From Beroe forskalii (taxonomy: Eukaryota; Ctenophora; Nuda; Beroida; Beroidae): a stretch of DNA of 64,000 nt. The notes below the pieces were generated by a model. The model worked only from the letters and a program-made list of their open reading frames with translations, ran no database searches and had not been told where the DNA came from. Of the stretch, positions 36,501 through 48,500 are shown piece by piece; the first letter of the stretch is position 1, and the number at the start of each line of letters is the position of its first letter. Location of the stretch: positions 62,001 to 126,000 of the forward strand of contig WFMF01000125.1 in NCBI GenBank assembly GCA_011033025.1, read 5' to 3'. The translations under genes were made by a program, and so were the position numbers.

Positions 36501-39500
36501 CTCCCTGAACACAGTACTGAACACTGACCCCCTGACACTACCCTGAACCCTAACAGTAACACTTAAACCCCTAACTGAACCCTAACTGAACCCCCCCTAA
36601 CTGAACACTAACCTTAACTACTGAACACTGAACCTGAACACCCCTGAACACAGTACTGAACACTGTACTGAACACTCCCCCTAACAGAACACTGTAACCT
36701 GTACTAATTCGACCCCCTGAACACTGTACTGAACACTGTACTGAACACTGTGAACACCCCTGAACAGTAACCCTGAAACTACTGAACACTGAACAGTAAC
36801 CCTTAACTCCCCTGAACAATGTACTGAACACTGTACTGTACACAGTACTGAACACTGAACTGAACACAGTACTGAACACTGAACTGAACACTGTACTGAA
36901 CACTGTACTGAACACTGAACTGAACACAGTACTGAACACTGTACTGAACACTGTACTGAAACTCCCCCTCTGAACAACCTAACAGTGAACTTAACTGTAC
37001 CGAACACTGTACTGAACCCTTAACTGAACCCTAACTGTAACCCTTAACTCCCCTAACAGTAACCCTTTACTCGACCCTGAACTGAACACTGAACTGAACT
37101 CCCCTCTAATGAACACTGAACTGAACACTAAAGTAACCCTTAACTGAACACTGTACTGAACTGACCCTTGAACACTGTAACTCCCATTGTAAATGAACAC
37201 TGTACTGAACATTGTAACCCTGAACACTCTAAGTACTGAACCCTGTACTTAACACTCCCCTTGAACAGTAACTGAACTTTGTAACAGAACATTGTACTCC
37301 CCCTCTAACTGTACTGAACACCTCCTCTACAGAACACTTAATTGAACACAGTAACTGAACTCCCCTCTAAAGTACACAGTACTGAACTCCCCTCTAACAG
37401 TAAACTACCTCCCCTGAACTGAACACTGAACTCCTCCTAACAATGAACTGAACACTGAACTGAATCCCCCTCTAACGAACACTGAACCCTCTAACACTGA
37501 ACTGAACACTGTACTGAACACTGTACTGAACACTTAACACTGTACTGAACACTGTACTGAACCCATAACTCCCCTAACAGAACCCTGTACTGAACACTAA
37601 CCTGAACCTGTACTGAACACTAACTCTGAACCCTTAACTGAACAGTAACTGAACACTGTACTGAACACTAACCCTCTAACAGTAACTTAACTCCCTCCCC
37701 TGACAGTAACCCTTAACTCCCCTCTAAAAGTAACCATTAACTCCCCCTAACAGTAACCCTTAACTCGACCCTTACAGTAACCCTTAACTTCCCCCCCCCT
37801 CTAACAGTAACCCTTAACTCCCCTCCCGTAACAGTAACCCTTAACTCCCCCCTCTAAAAGTAACCCTTAACTCCCCCCTAACAGTAACCCTTAACTCCCC
37901 CCTCTAACAGTAACCCTTAACTCCCCTCTAACAGTAACCCTTAACTCCCCCTCTAACAGTAACCCTTAACTCCCCCTAACAGTAACCCTTAACTCCCCTC
38001 TAACAGTAACCCTTAACTCCCCCCTCTAACAGTAACCCTTAACTCCCCCCTCTAAAAGTAACCCTTAAATCCCCCCTAACAGTAACCCTTAACTCCCCCT
38101 CTAAAAGTAACCCTTAAATCCCCCCTCTAACAGTTACCCTTAACTCCCCCCTCTAAAAGTAACCCTTAAATCCCCCCTAACAGTAACCCTTAACTCCCCC
38201 TCTAAAAGTAACCCTTAACTCCCCCTCCCTCTAACAGGAGGAGTTGAAGCAGCGTTCCCACCTTCTGTTCGGCAGTGCAGTAGTACAGGCCTCTCTCCCT
38301 TTGGAATACATCAACACCCACAAGGAACTGCGCGCCTCACTCCTTCACCTAGACAGCTGCAACACCGCGCCCTACGACACTCTCAGTCAACTGAACGAGG
38401 TCATGGAGCGCTTCAAGATACTCCCTCCCGTCTACAAATACATGGTAAGTGTGGAGTACCCGAGTACTTGGAAACTTGTGGCAAACATCGCTAGGTCGTC
38501 TGAGGATTGCAGCTTAACAGGAACACGCGATAAATTATTGTATGGTTTCAAAGCGCAAATCTCTAATTACCGCGCGCAGGTCGATGGCGCGCGCGTTTGC
38601 ATTTAGATGTCTTAAACGCGCGCCCGTGAGGTGGTGACAGAGCACATTCCACGTATTGGCCTTTACATAGACCAGCTTTAAAAGAAAAATATCCGGCCCT
38701 TTTTCATTAACCGGCCTTTCAGGAAGGACCCCGCTGTGGTCTGCGAGCATTGGACAGCGAACCTTACCGGTGCGAGGGCCGAAAGGCCCGAGGGCATTGC
38801 ACAACAAATCTAACGGTAGAAATCCCATGTTTCACGCCGAAATTTGGGGAATTTCCCGTAGTATAATAAATTACTAGTAAATAAGTTTTTGATCAGGTCT
38901 AAATAAAGGTAGAAATTAAAAAGGTAGAATTAAAAAGGTAGAAATTAAAAAGAACTGGCCTTAAAGGAACTTGTTCATGAAAGTAGCAACAACTTACCAA
39001 ATTCATTGAAAACAATATGAAAATTATGATTCTCAGATGTTTTTCCTTTTCAGAAATTCCCAAGTAGTCCTTCAAGTACAAAACTGAAAAAGATATAAAT
39101 TGAGCTTATTCCAGTCTGCTAGACATCTTGATGGGGATGTTGTGGTATGAGGTTGAATGATGATGCCCCAAGAGTCCATTCCTTGTAGATGGATCCTCTA
39201 ACACCCCTGATAGCAATCAGGACACTACTGAGCATGGCAAATCTCACTCTTGTCTTGATGTGAATGATGACATGGCTGTACTTTTCTGACCTTTTGTTTG
39301 CTTCCACTTCAGCCAAACGCTTCAACACAGCAGTTGCTTCAGGTCCTGTGCCTTCTGTTGTCAGGAAAACCATTGGGGAAAAGGAAACCTTTTCAGATTC
39401 TATCACCCTTTCTTCACCACTCTTGGATTTTCACCAAAATCGATACGACGCTTGTTTGAGGGCCAAAGGTGCCTGGCGCTACTGTCAAAATTTCAGATTG

Positions 39501-42500
39501 GATGATTAAAATGGCCAAGTTCTTTACGATAGTGACTGGTACTGTCTTGACTAACTTGGTACTTGAATAGAACAAGAAATGAACGATGAGCCGATGGAAA
39601 TGAAGTACACGTGAGTTCACGTGGACGTTTTGTAGAAATTAGGGAAATTTGGAATCTCTGCCTTTAGACCGAATTTTCGACTTGATTCAATTGAAACTAG
39701 TCACAATGCTATAGACAAACATATTTTGGAAAACACGAATTTGAGATATGAGTTGGCCAGGATGGCCACGGCGTGTACCAACATTTTGACGGTGGTCATG
39801 TGTCCATAGGTCCAACATTGCCCATGTGAGGCCTCGGAGCGAAAATGGCGTCCAAAAATCGAAATTTCACCTGATGGAGATAAAGCTTAGCTTTCGATTG
39901 CATTCGATTCGTCTCGACGAGCTGATCATTTTAGTGTATTTGTTTGTCAAAATCGGATGAAAAATGACCAAGTTATGTCCATACGAAGTGCGTGCGCCAA
40001 AGTGGCAGTTGGCCTATTTTGGGTCTTAAGATGGCCATTTTGGCCACATTTTTGGAGATATGAACTTTAAACTTGTTTTGCCCATCATTTAGATCTAAAT
40101 TGATGGGCAAACCAATTTATAAGCAAATTGGACCTTTTTTGGCCATTTTAGCCCATAAAAACCTTCCAAAATCCACTAAATCGCTTATATCTCAGTTTGC
40201 GCTTTTGCCCAAATGGACTTTATACTTTTCGTTATAACTTTTCCATTTTTCGATGTTTCTGCATGAAATTTTCAGAATCGCTTTGAAACTAAATTTCACA
40301 CTTAAGTTATTAAGCGAAATTTTGATTTTAATAAACTCCAAAAATTTTTTATGGCCATCGGAGCAGTGACTGAATCAACATTTTGACTTACTTGGTACTT
40401 CAATATAACATGAAATGTTCGATGGAAAAAATGATTGTGAAATCGTTTCTCAAGTATTGAAAAACTCGTTTGCCACCGCCAGCCATATAAAAATACAATG
40501 ATATGCAAAAATCGCGATTTTTGAGACCCGATTTCAACATGATAACTTTCACCATGTTAACGGAACCGTTTTGGCTGGAAAAATGATTAAAAAATACCTG
40601 AAATCACGGAAATTAGTGTTATCGTCAATTCTCTCTCTCTGTTTACTTCTCGGTTGAGGTGCCCAAGTCCAGCTCTTCATCAAATCAAAGTCGCGACTAT
40701 GGTCCAATGTGGCATCTGTTAATTCAATCACACATGTCGGTGGTGTCTAATTCGGCTAATACAGATTAATTTATAGCAGGTTCCTAACTGCGCATCTGTT
40801 TCGGAGGAACTCAGTGCGTCTCCTGTATTTAGGGGAGCTGTCAGAGCCACTATTTACCCCGAGCCTCCTCGGGCATTCCGGCTGCCTAAATTACCTCCAA
40901 GTGGGCAATCTTTACATTGCGTCAATCGGAATCTCACTGTAAATGGTCTGAGAAAATGCGCCTTTTAACGAAGGTAATTGGTAACCCTACAACTGTCTGA
41001 TATTTTAAATTTCTAACAATAAGTTGCTACTGTATGCTTCTGGAAGCAGCAGTTACATTGGCGACCCCTGGTTTACTAAGACTACATGCTACATATTCTT
41101 TTCAAATTGTGGCGGATACCTACTGGAATGTGAATTGACTGTGTATTGCGTGGTCTCTACTCTTTCTAGTCTGCAAACCTTAAAGCGTTTCCTTGTTGTG
41201 GTAAAACTTTCATTTTCACGGTGAAAATAAATGAGACAACAAATCATGCCCATGTATATGAGTTGCGAAAGACTACGGACTTGAGAGGACTTCATGATCA
41301 GGCTGTTTTGTGTGAGAAGTTAGGAACCACTACATATCGGAACCAATGGCTTGTGCTCGGGGTATAAGACAGCAACATACATCCAGTTATAACTTGCCAA
41401 CTAATTTACAATTTGTAGCTCTATCCTGTGAGAGCTGGGTTAAATTGTCAGTAATAAAGCAATAAGATAATCACATGCGGGGGAGTGTTTAGCCGTGACG
41501 TGGAATATACACTCAGCAATACTTGCTTGGTTGCTCCGCAGTGGAATATACACACAGCAAATACACTTGCTTGGTTGCTTTAGCCGTGACGTGGAATACT
41601 TGCTTGGTTGCTCACACTCAGCAATACACACTTGCTTGGTTGCTCACACTCAGCAATATACACTTGCTTGGTTGCTCCGCCGCAAGACTGATTAGAATAA
41701 GATTTAAACTCCGGTACCACTACATCTACGGGTTCCAACTTACAGGACTTGGAGTTGTGTTGTTCATCAGACAGTTACCAATAGTTGATACACGGGTCTC
41801 TTTCACATTGACCAATCAGACAGTTACCAATAGTTGATACACGGGTCTCTTTCACATTGACCAATCAGACAGTTACCAATAGTTGATACACGGGTCTCTT
41901 TCACATTGACCAATCAGACAGTTACCAATAGTTGATACACTGACCAATCAGCGCGCTAGTTGACTGTCAAAACGCTCGCTGATTGGTCGGAGAGATGTGG
42001 GAATTAAATCATCGTTAATTGTTTGGGCAAGCATAATTAATCAAATGATGGGCGCAGGTCCGTCCAGTATCACGACATTTACGACCAAATAGGGTTCGAT
42101 AATGTGCCTAACTGGGAAGCGTATGCCCTGCATGGGATTTTCTCTAAAATTTGAACATGAAAATGAACAGAAGTTTCCTTGAATTTCACCTTTTTTGAAT
42201 TGAGGCAAATTAAAACATCATCATTTTAGTTGTTTTTTAAAATTTTTATCCTGAATGAAAATGACATTTTGGAATTTTTTATGGAAATTTTGCCCTCCCC
42301 CTCCCCCCCATTAGTTTTGCAAAGACCCCCCTAGAAAAAAATCTAGGGGGGGCCTTGGCCCCCACTAGCTCGAAAAAGTGTGTAATAGTGCAATGGTATG
42401 TGTGGGTAACTAGCTTTAGAGTTCGAGACATTCATAGGCTCGCCTGGGTTCATACAGCAATATAAAGTTCATACAGCAATATAAAGATATTACTATTGAA

Positions 42501-45500
42501 TATCACTATTATTAAACGGGATCAATAAACAATTTATGAGCTTTGACTGGATTAACCACCCCTTATTGGCCATGGAATTTTTAATGTTAGGAAAAAGACC
42601 CCCGGGGTAACTGTAAAGTTGGGGGAAAACCCCGGGAACCGGGATTTTTGAGAGCCCGCAAAAATATCCAGTATCTGGTGCGGGAAACGTCTCAGGTGTC
42701 AGTGCCACAGTTATGGGGCCGTGAAAATGCGACACTTAAAAAGTTTTCTTTGAAAACTCGCACTGATTTTGTACTTTGATGGGGCCCATTGTTTAAAAAA
42801 CCGCACTAATTCTGTGTTTCCGATTTAAACCCGGTTTCACGAGACTACATAATGTAAGATTTTGGTCCCAAAACCCGGCCATTACCAGGGGCCCCAAAAA
42901 ACCCCCCCGAAATCAGGGTTCCCGGGGGAGAGGTTTTAGGGCCCCTGGCGATTTGGGAGGGGGCTCTCTGGGTGTGGGGGGGGGAAGGTGGGGGCCCCGG
43001 GGTTTGGTGAGGGGGAAGGGAGGAGGGATGGGGAGGGGGAGGTGGGGGTTCGAAAATTAGGTGGGGGAATGAGGGGTTTGGGTGTTAGGGGAGGGGAGGT
43101 GGGGGGGTCGGGGGGGTGAGGGGGAAAGGGGAGGGGTTTTGGTGTAGGTGGGGGAAGGTGGGGGTTTGGGGTGAGGAAAGGGGTGAAATGGGAGGGTGAG
43201 GGGAGGGGTAAATTTAAAGATTAGGGGAAATATGGGGGGTGAAAAAAGTAATGGTATTTTAGGTTTATGAGGGTTTAATGGAAATGATGAAAGGGGTTTG
43301 GGGGGAAATAGAGTTTAGAATAATGAATGAAAGGTACCCAATGTTCCCGGGGAAGGTCTTTTGACTAAATTTTTTAAGGTCTCCTGGGGGGTTTTCCTTA
43401 TAACTCCCCCGGGGTTTGATTTTGGGGATGGTGGGGGTTTATTTTGGGAAACCTAAAAATTAACCAAAAGGTTTTTTGGGGGGGGTGAAATTGGGGCATC
43501 CCGGGGAATTACAAGTAATTCCAGTCTGCTTGACATCTTGATGGGGATGTTGTGGTATAAGGTTGAATGATGATGCCCTAAGAGCCCTCTCCTTGTAGAT
43601 GGATCCTCTAACACCCCTGATAGCAATCAGGACACTTCTGAGGATGGCAAATTTCACTCTTGTCCTGATATGAGTGATGACATGGTCGTACTTTTCTGAC
43701 CTTTTCTTTGCTCCCATTCCAGCCAAATGCTTCAACAGAGCAGTTGCTTCAGGTCATGTGCCTTCTGTTGTCAGGAAAACCATTGGGGAAAAAGGAAACC
43801 TTTTCAGTTTCTATCACCCTTTCTTCACCACTCTTGGATTTTCACCAAAATTGATACGACGCTTGTTTGAGGGCCAAAGGTGCCTGGCGCTACTGTCAAA
43901 ATTTCAGATTGGATGATAAAAATGGCCAAGTTCTTTACGACAGTGACTGGTACTGTCTTGACTAACTTGGTACTTGAATAGAACAAGAAATGAACGATGA
44001 GCCGATGGAAACGAAGTACATGTGAGTTCACGTGGACGTTTTGTAGAAATTAGGGAAATTTGGAATCTCTGCCTTTAGACCGAATTTTCGACTTGATTCA
44101 ATTGAAACTAGTCACAATGCTATAGACAAACATATTTTGGAAAACACGAATTTGAGATATGAGTTGGCCAGGATGGCCACGGCGTGTACCAACATTTTGA
44201 CGGTGGTCATGAGTCCATAGGTCCAACATTGCCCATGTGAGGCCTCGGAGCGAAAATGGCGTCCGAAAATCGAAATTTCACCTGATGGAGATAAAGCTTA
44301 GCTTTCGATTGCATTCGATTCGTCTCGACGAGCTGATCATTTTAGTGTATTTGTTTGTCAAAATCGGATGAAAAATGGCCAAGTTATGCCCATGCGAAGC
44401 GCGCGCGCCAAAGTGGCAGTTGGCCTATTTTGGGTCTTAAGATGGCCATTTTGGCCACATTTTTGGAGATATAAACTTTAAACTTGTTTTGCCCATCATT
44501 TTAGATCTAAATTGATGGGCAAACCAATTTATAAGCAAATTGGACCTTTTTGGCATTTTAGCCCATAAAAACCTTCCAAAATCCACTAAATCGCTTATAA
44601 TATCTCAGTTTGCGCTTTTGCCCAAATGGACTTAATACTTTTCGTTACAACTTTTCCATTTTTCGATGTTTCTGCATGAAATTTTCAGAATCGCTTTGAA
44701 ACTAAATTTCGCACTTAAGTTATTAAGCGAAATTTTGAGTTTGAACTCCGAAAAATTTTGATGGCCATCGGAGCAGTGACTGAGTCAACATTTTGACTTA
44801 CTTGGTACTTCAATATAACATGAAATGGTCGATGGAAAAAGTGGTTGTGAAATCAATTCTCAAGTATTGAAAAACTCGTTTGCCACCGTCAACCATATAA
44901 AAATACAATGATATGCAAAAATCGCGATTTTTGAGACCCGATTTCAACATGATAACTTTCACCATGTTTACGGAACCGTTTTGGCTGGAAAAATTATTAA
45001 AAAATACCTGAAATCACGGAAATTAGTGTTATCGTCAACTCTCTCTCTCTGTTTACTTCTCAGTTGAGGTGCCCAAGTCCAGCTCTTCATCAAATCAAAG
45101 TCGCGACTATGGTCCAATGTGGCATCTGCTAATTCAATCACACATGTCGGTGGTGTCTAGTTCGGCTAATACAGATTAATTTATACCAGGTTCCTAACTG
45201 CACATCACTGCTGTTTCGGAGGAACTCAGTGCGTCTCCTGTATTAAGGGGAGCTGTCAGAGCCACTATTTACCCCGAGCCTCCTTAACCCCGGGCATTCC
45301 GGCTGCCTAAATTACCTCCAAGTGGGCAATCTTTACATTGCGTCAATCGGAATCTCACTGTAAATGGTCTGAGAAAATGCGCCTTTTAACAAAGGTAATT
45401 GGTAACCCTACAACTGTCTGATATTTTAAATTTCTAACAATAAGCTGCTACATGCTTCTGGAAGCAGCAGTTACATTGGCGACCCCTGGTTTACTAAGAC

Positions 45501-48500
45501 TACACGCTACATATTCTTCTCAAGTTGTGGCGGATACCTACTGGAATGTGAATTAACTGTGTATTGCGTAGTCTCTACTCTCTAGTCTGCAAACCTTAAA
45601 GCGTTTCCTTGTTGTGGTAAAACTTTCATTTTCACGGTGAAAATAAATGAGACAACAAATCATGCCTAATGTTTGAGTTACGAAAAACAACGGACTTGAG
45701 ACTTTAAGAGGACTTCGTGATCAGGCTGTTTTGTGTGAGAAGTTAGGGACCACTACATATCGGAACCAATGGCTTGTGCTCGGGGTATAAGACAGCAACT
45801 TACATCCAGTTATAACACTTAACTAGTTACAATTTAGCAGCTATATCCTGTGAGAGCTGGGTTAAATTGTCTGTAATAAAGCAATAAGAAAATTACATGC
45901 GGGGGAGTGTTTGGCCGTGACGTGGAATATACACTCAGCAATATACACTTGCTTGGTTGCTTCGCAGGAAGACTGATTAGAATGAGATTTAAACCCTGGT
46001 GCCACTACATACATACATACATACATACCTACATCTCCGGGTTCCAACTTCCAGGCCCTGGAGTTGTTTTGTTTATCAGACAGTTACCAATAGTTGATAC
46101 ACGGGTCTCTTTCACATCGACCAATCAGACAGTTACCAATAGTTGATACACGGGTCTCTTTCACATTGACCAATCAGACAGTGACCAATAGTTGATACAC
46201 GGGTCTCTTTCACATTGACCAATCAGACAGTGACCAATAGTTGATACACGGGTCTCTTTCACATTGACCAATCAGACAGTTACCAATAGTTGATACACGG
46301 GTCTCTTTCACATTGACCAATCAGACAGTTACCAATGGTTGATACACGGGTCTCTTTCACATTGTCCAATCAGACAGTTACCAATAGTAGATACACGGGT
46401 CTCTTTCACATTGACCAATCAGACAGTGACCAATAGTTGATACACGGGTCTCTTTCACATTGACCAATCAGACAGTTACCAATAGTAGATACACGGGTCT
46501 CTTTCACATTGTCCAATCAGACAGTTACCAATAGTAGATACACGGGTCTCTTTCACATTGACCAATCAGACAGTGACCAATAGTTGATACACGGGTCTCT
46601 TTCACATTGACCAATCAGACAGTGACCAATAGTTGATACACACAGGTCTCTTTCATTGACCAATCAGACAGTGACCAATAGTTGATACACGGGTCTCTTT
46701 CACATTGACCAATCAGACAGTTACCAATAGTTGATACACGGGTCTCTTTCACATTGACCAATCAAACAGTTACCAATGGTTGATACACGGGTCTCTTTCA
46801 CATTGACCAATCAGACAGTGACCAATAGTTGATACACGGGTCTCTTTCACATTGACCAATCAGACAGTTACCAATAGTTGATACACGGGTCTCTTTCACA
46901 TTGACCAATCAGACAGTTACCAATAGTTGATACACGGGTCTCTTTCACATTGACCAATCAGACAGTTACCAATAGTTGATACACGGGTCTCTTTCACATT
47001 GACCAATCAGACAGTTACCAATAGTTGATACACGGGTCTCTTTCACATTGACCAATCAGACAGTTACCAATAGTTGATACACGGGTCTCTTTCACATTGA
47101 CCAATCAGACAGTGACCAATAGTAGATACACGGGTCTCTTTCACATTGACCAATCAGACAGTTACCAATAGTTGATACACGGGTCTCTTTCACATTGACC
47201 AATCAGACAGTTACCAATAGTTGATACACGGGTCTCTTTCACATTGACCAATCAGACAGTTACCAATAGTTGATACACGGGTCTCTTTCACATTGACCAA
47301 TCAGACAGTTACCAATAGTTGATACACGGGTCTCTTTCACATTGACCAATCAGACAGTTACCAATAGTTGATACACGGGTCTCTTTCACATTGACCAATC
47401 AGACAGTTACCAATAGTTGATACACGGGTCTCTTTCACATTGACCAATCAGACAGTGACCAATAGTTGATACACGGGTCTCTTTCACATTGACCAATCAG
47501 ACAGTTACCAATAGTTGATACACGGGTCTCTTTCACATTGACCAATCAGACAGTTACCAATAGTTGATACACGGGTCTCTTTCACATTGACCAATCAGAC
47601 AGTTACCAATAGTTGATACACGGGTCTCTTTCACATTGACCAATCAGACAGTTACCAATAGTTGATACACGGGTCTCTTTCACATTGACCAATCAGACAG
47701 TTACCAATAGTAGATACACGGGTCTCTTTCACATTGACCAATCAGACAGTGACCAATAGTTGATACACGGGTCTCTTTCACATTGACCAATCAGACAGTT
47801 ACCAATAGTTGATACACGGGTCTCTTTCACATTGACCAATCAGACAGTTACCAATAGTTGATACACGGGTCTCTTTCACATTGACCAATCAGCGCGCGAC
47901 TTGACTGTCAACTCGCTCGCTGATTGGTCAACTCGCAGGTGCGTCCAGCAACACGACATTTACGACCAAGTTGGGTTCGATGATGTGCCTAACTGAGTAA
48001 CTGAGGAGCCTAGGCCCTGCATAGGATTTTCTCTAAAATTTGAACATGAAAATGAACAGTTTCCTTGAATTTCACTTTTTTGAATTGAGGCAAATAAAAA
48101 CATCATCATTTTAGTTGTTTTTTTAAATTTTTATCCTGGATGAAAATGAAAATTTGCTTATGGAAATTTAGCCCCCCCCCCCATTAGTTTTGCAAAGACC
48201 CCCCTAGAAAAAAAATCTAGGGGGGGGGGCAAAAAGTGTGTAATAGTGCAATGACATGTGTGGGAAACCAGCTTTAGAGTTCGAGACATTCTTAGGCTCG
48301 CCTGGGTTCATACAGCAATATAAAGATATTACTATTGAATATCACTATTATTAAATGGGCATCAATAAATGCAATTCTAGCGAGCTTTGACTGGTTCCAT
48401 TAACCACCCACTTATTGGCATGGAATGTCTGTAATGTTAGGAAGTAGACAAAGCGCGGTAACCTGGTATAATGGTTCCTGTTTAACCTGGTATTATTGTG

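Larger units (their letters stand above)
39100..42830. repeat. Large direct duplication in MED12 intron 14, copy 1
   Basis: About 3.7 kb matching 43,510-48,680 almost base for base (for example catcttgatggggatgttgt, gcctttagaccgaattttcg, ggaagcagcagttacattgg). The main difference is 4 against about 37 copies of an internal 49-bp repeat. The right end (42,490-42,830) is a corrupted version of 48,340-48,680. Confidence 0.93.
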
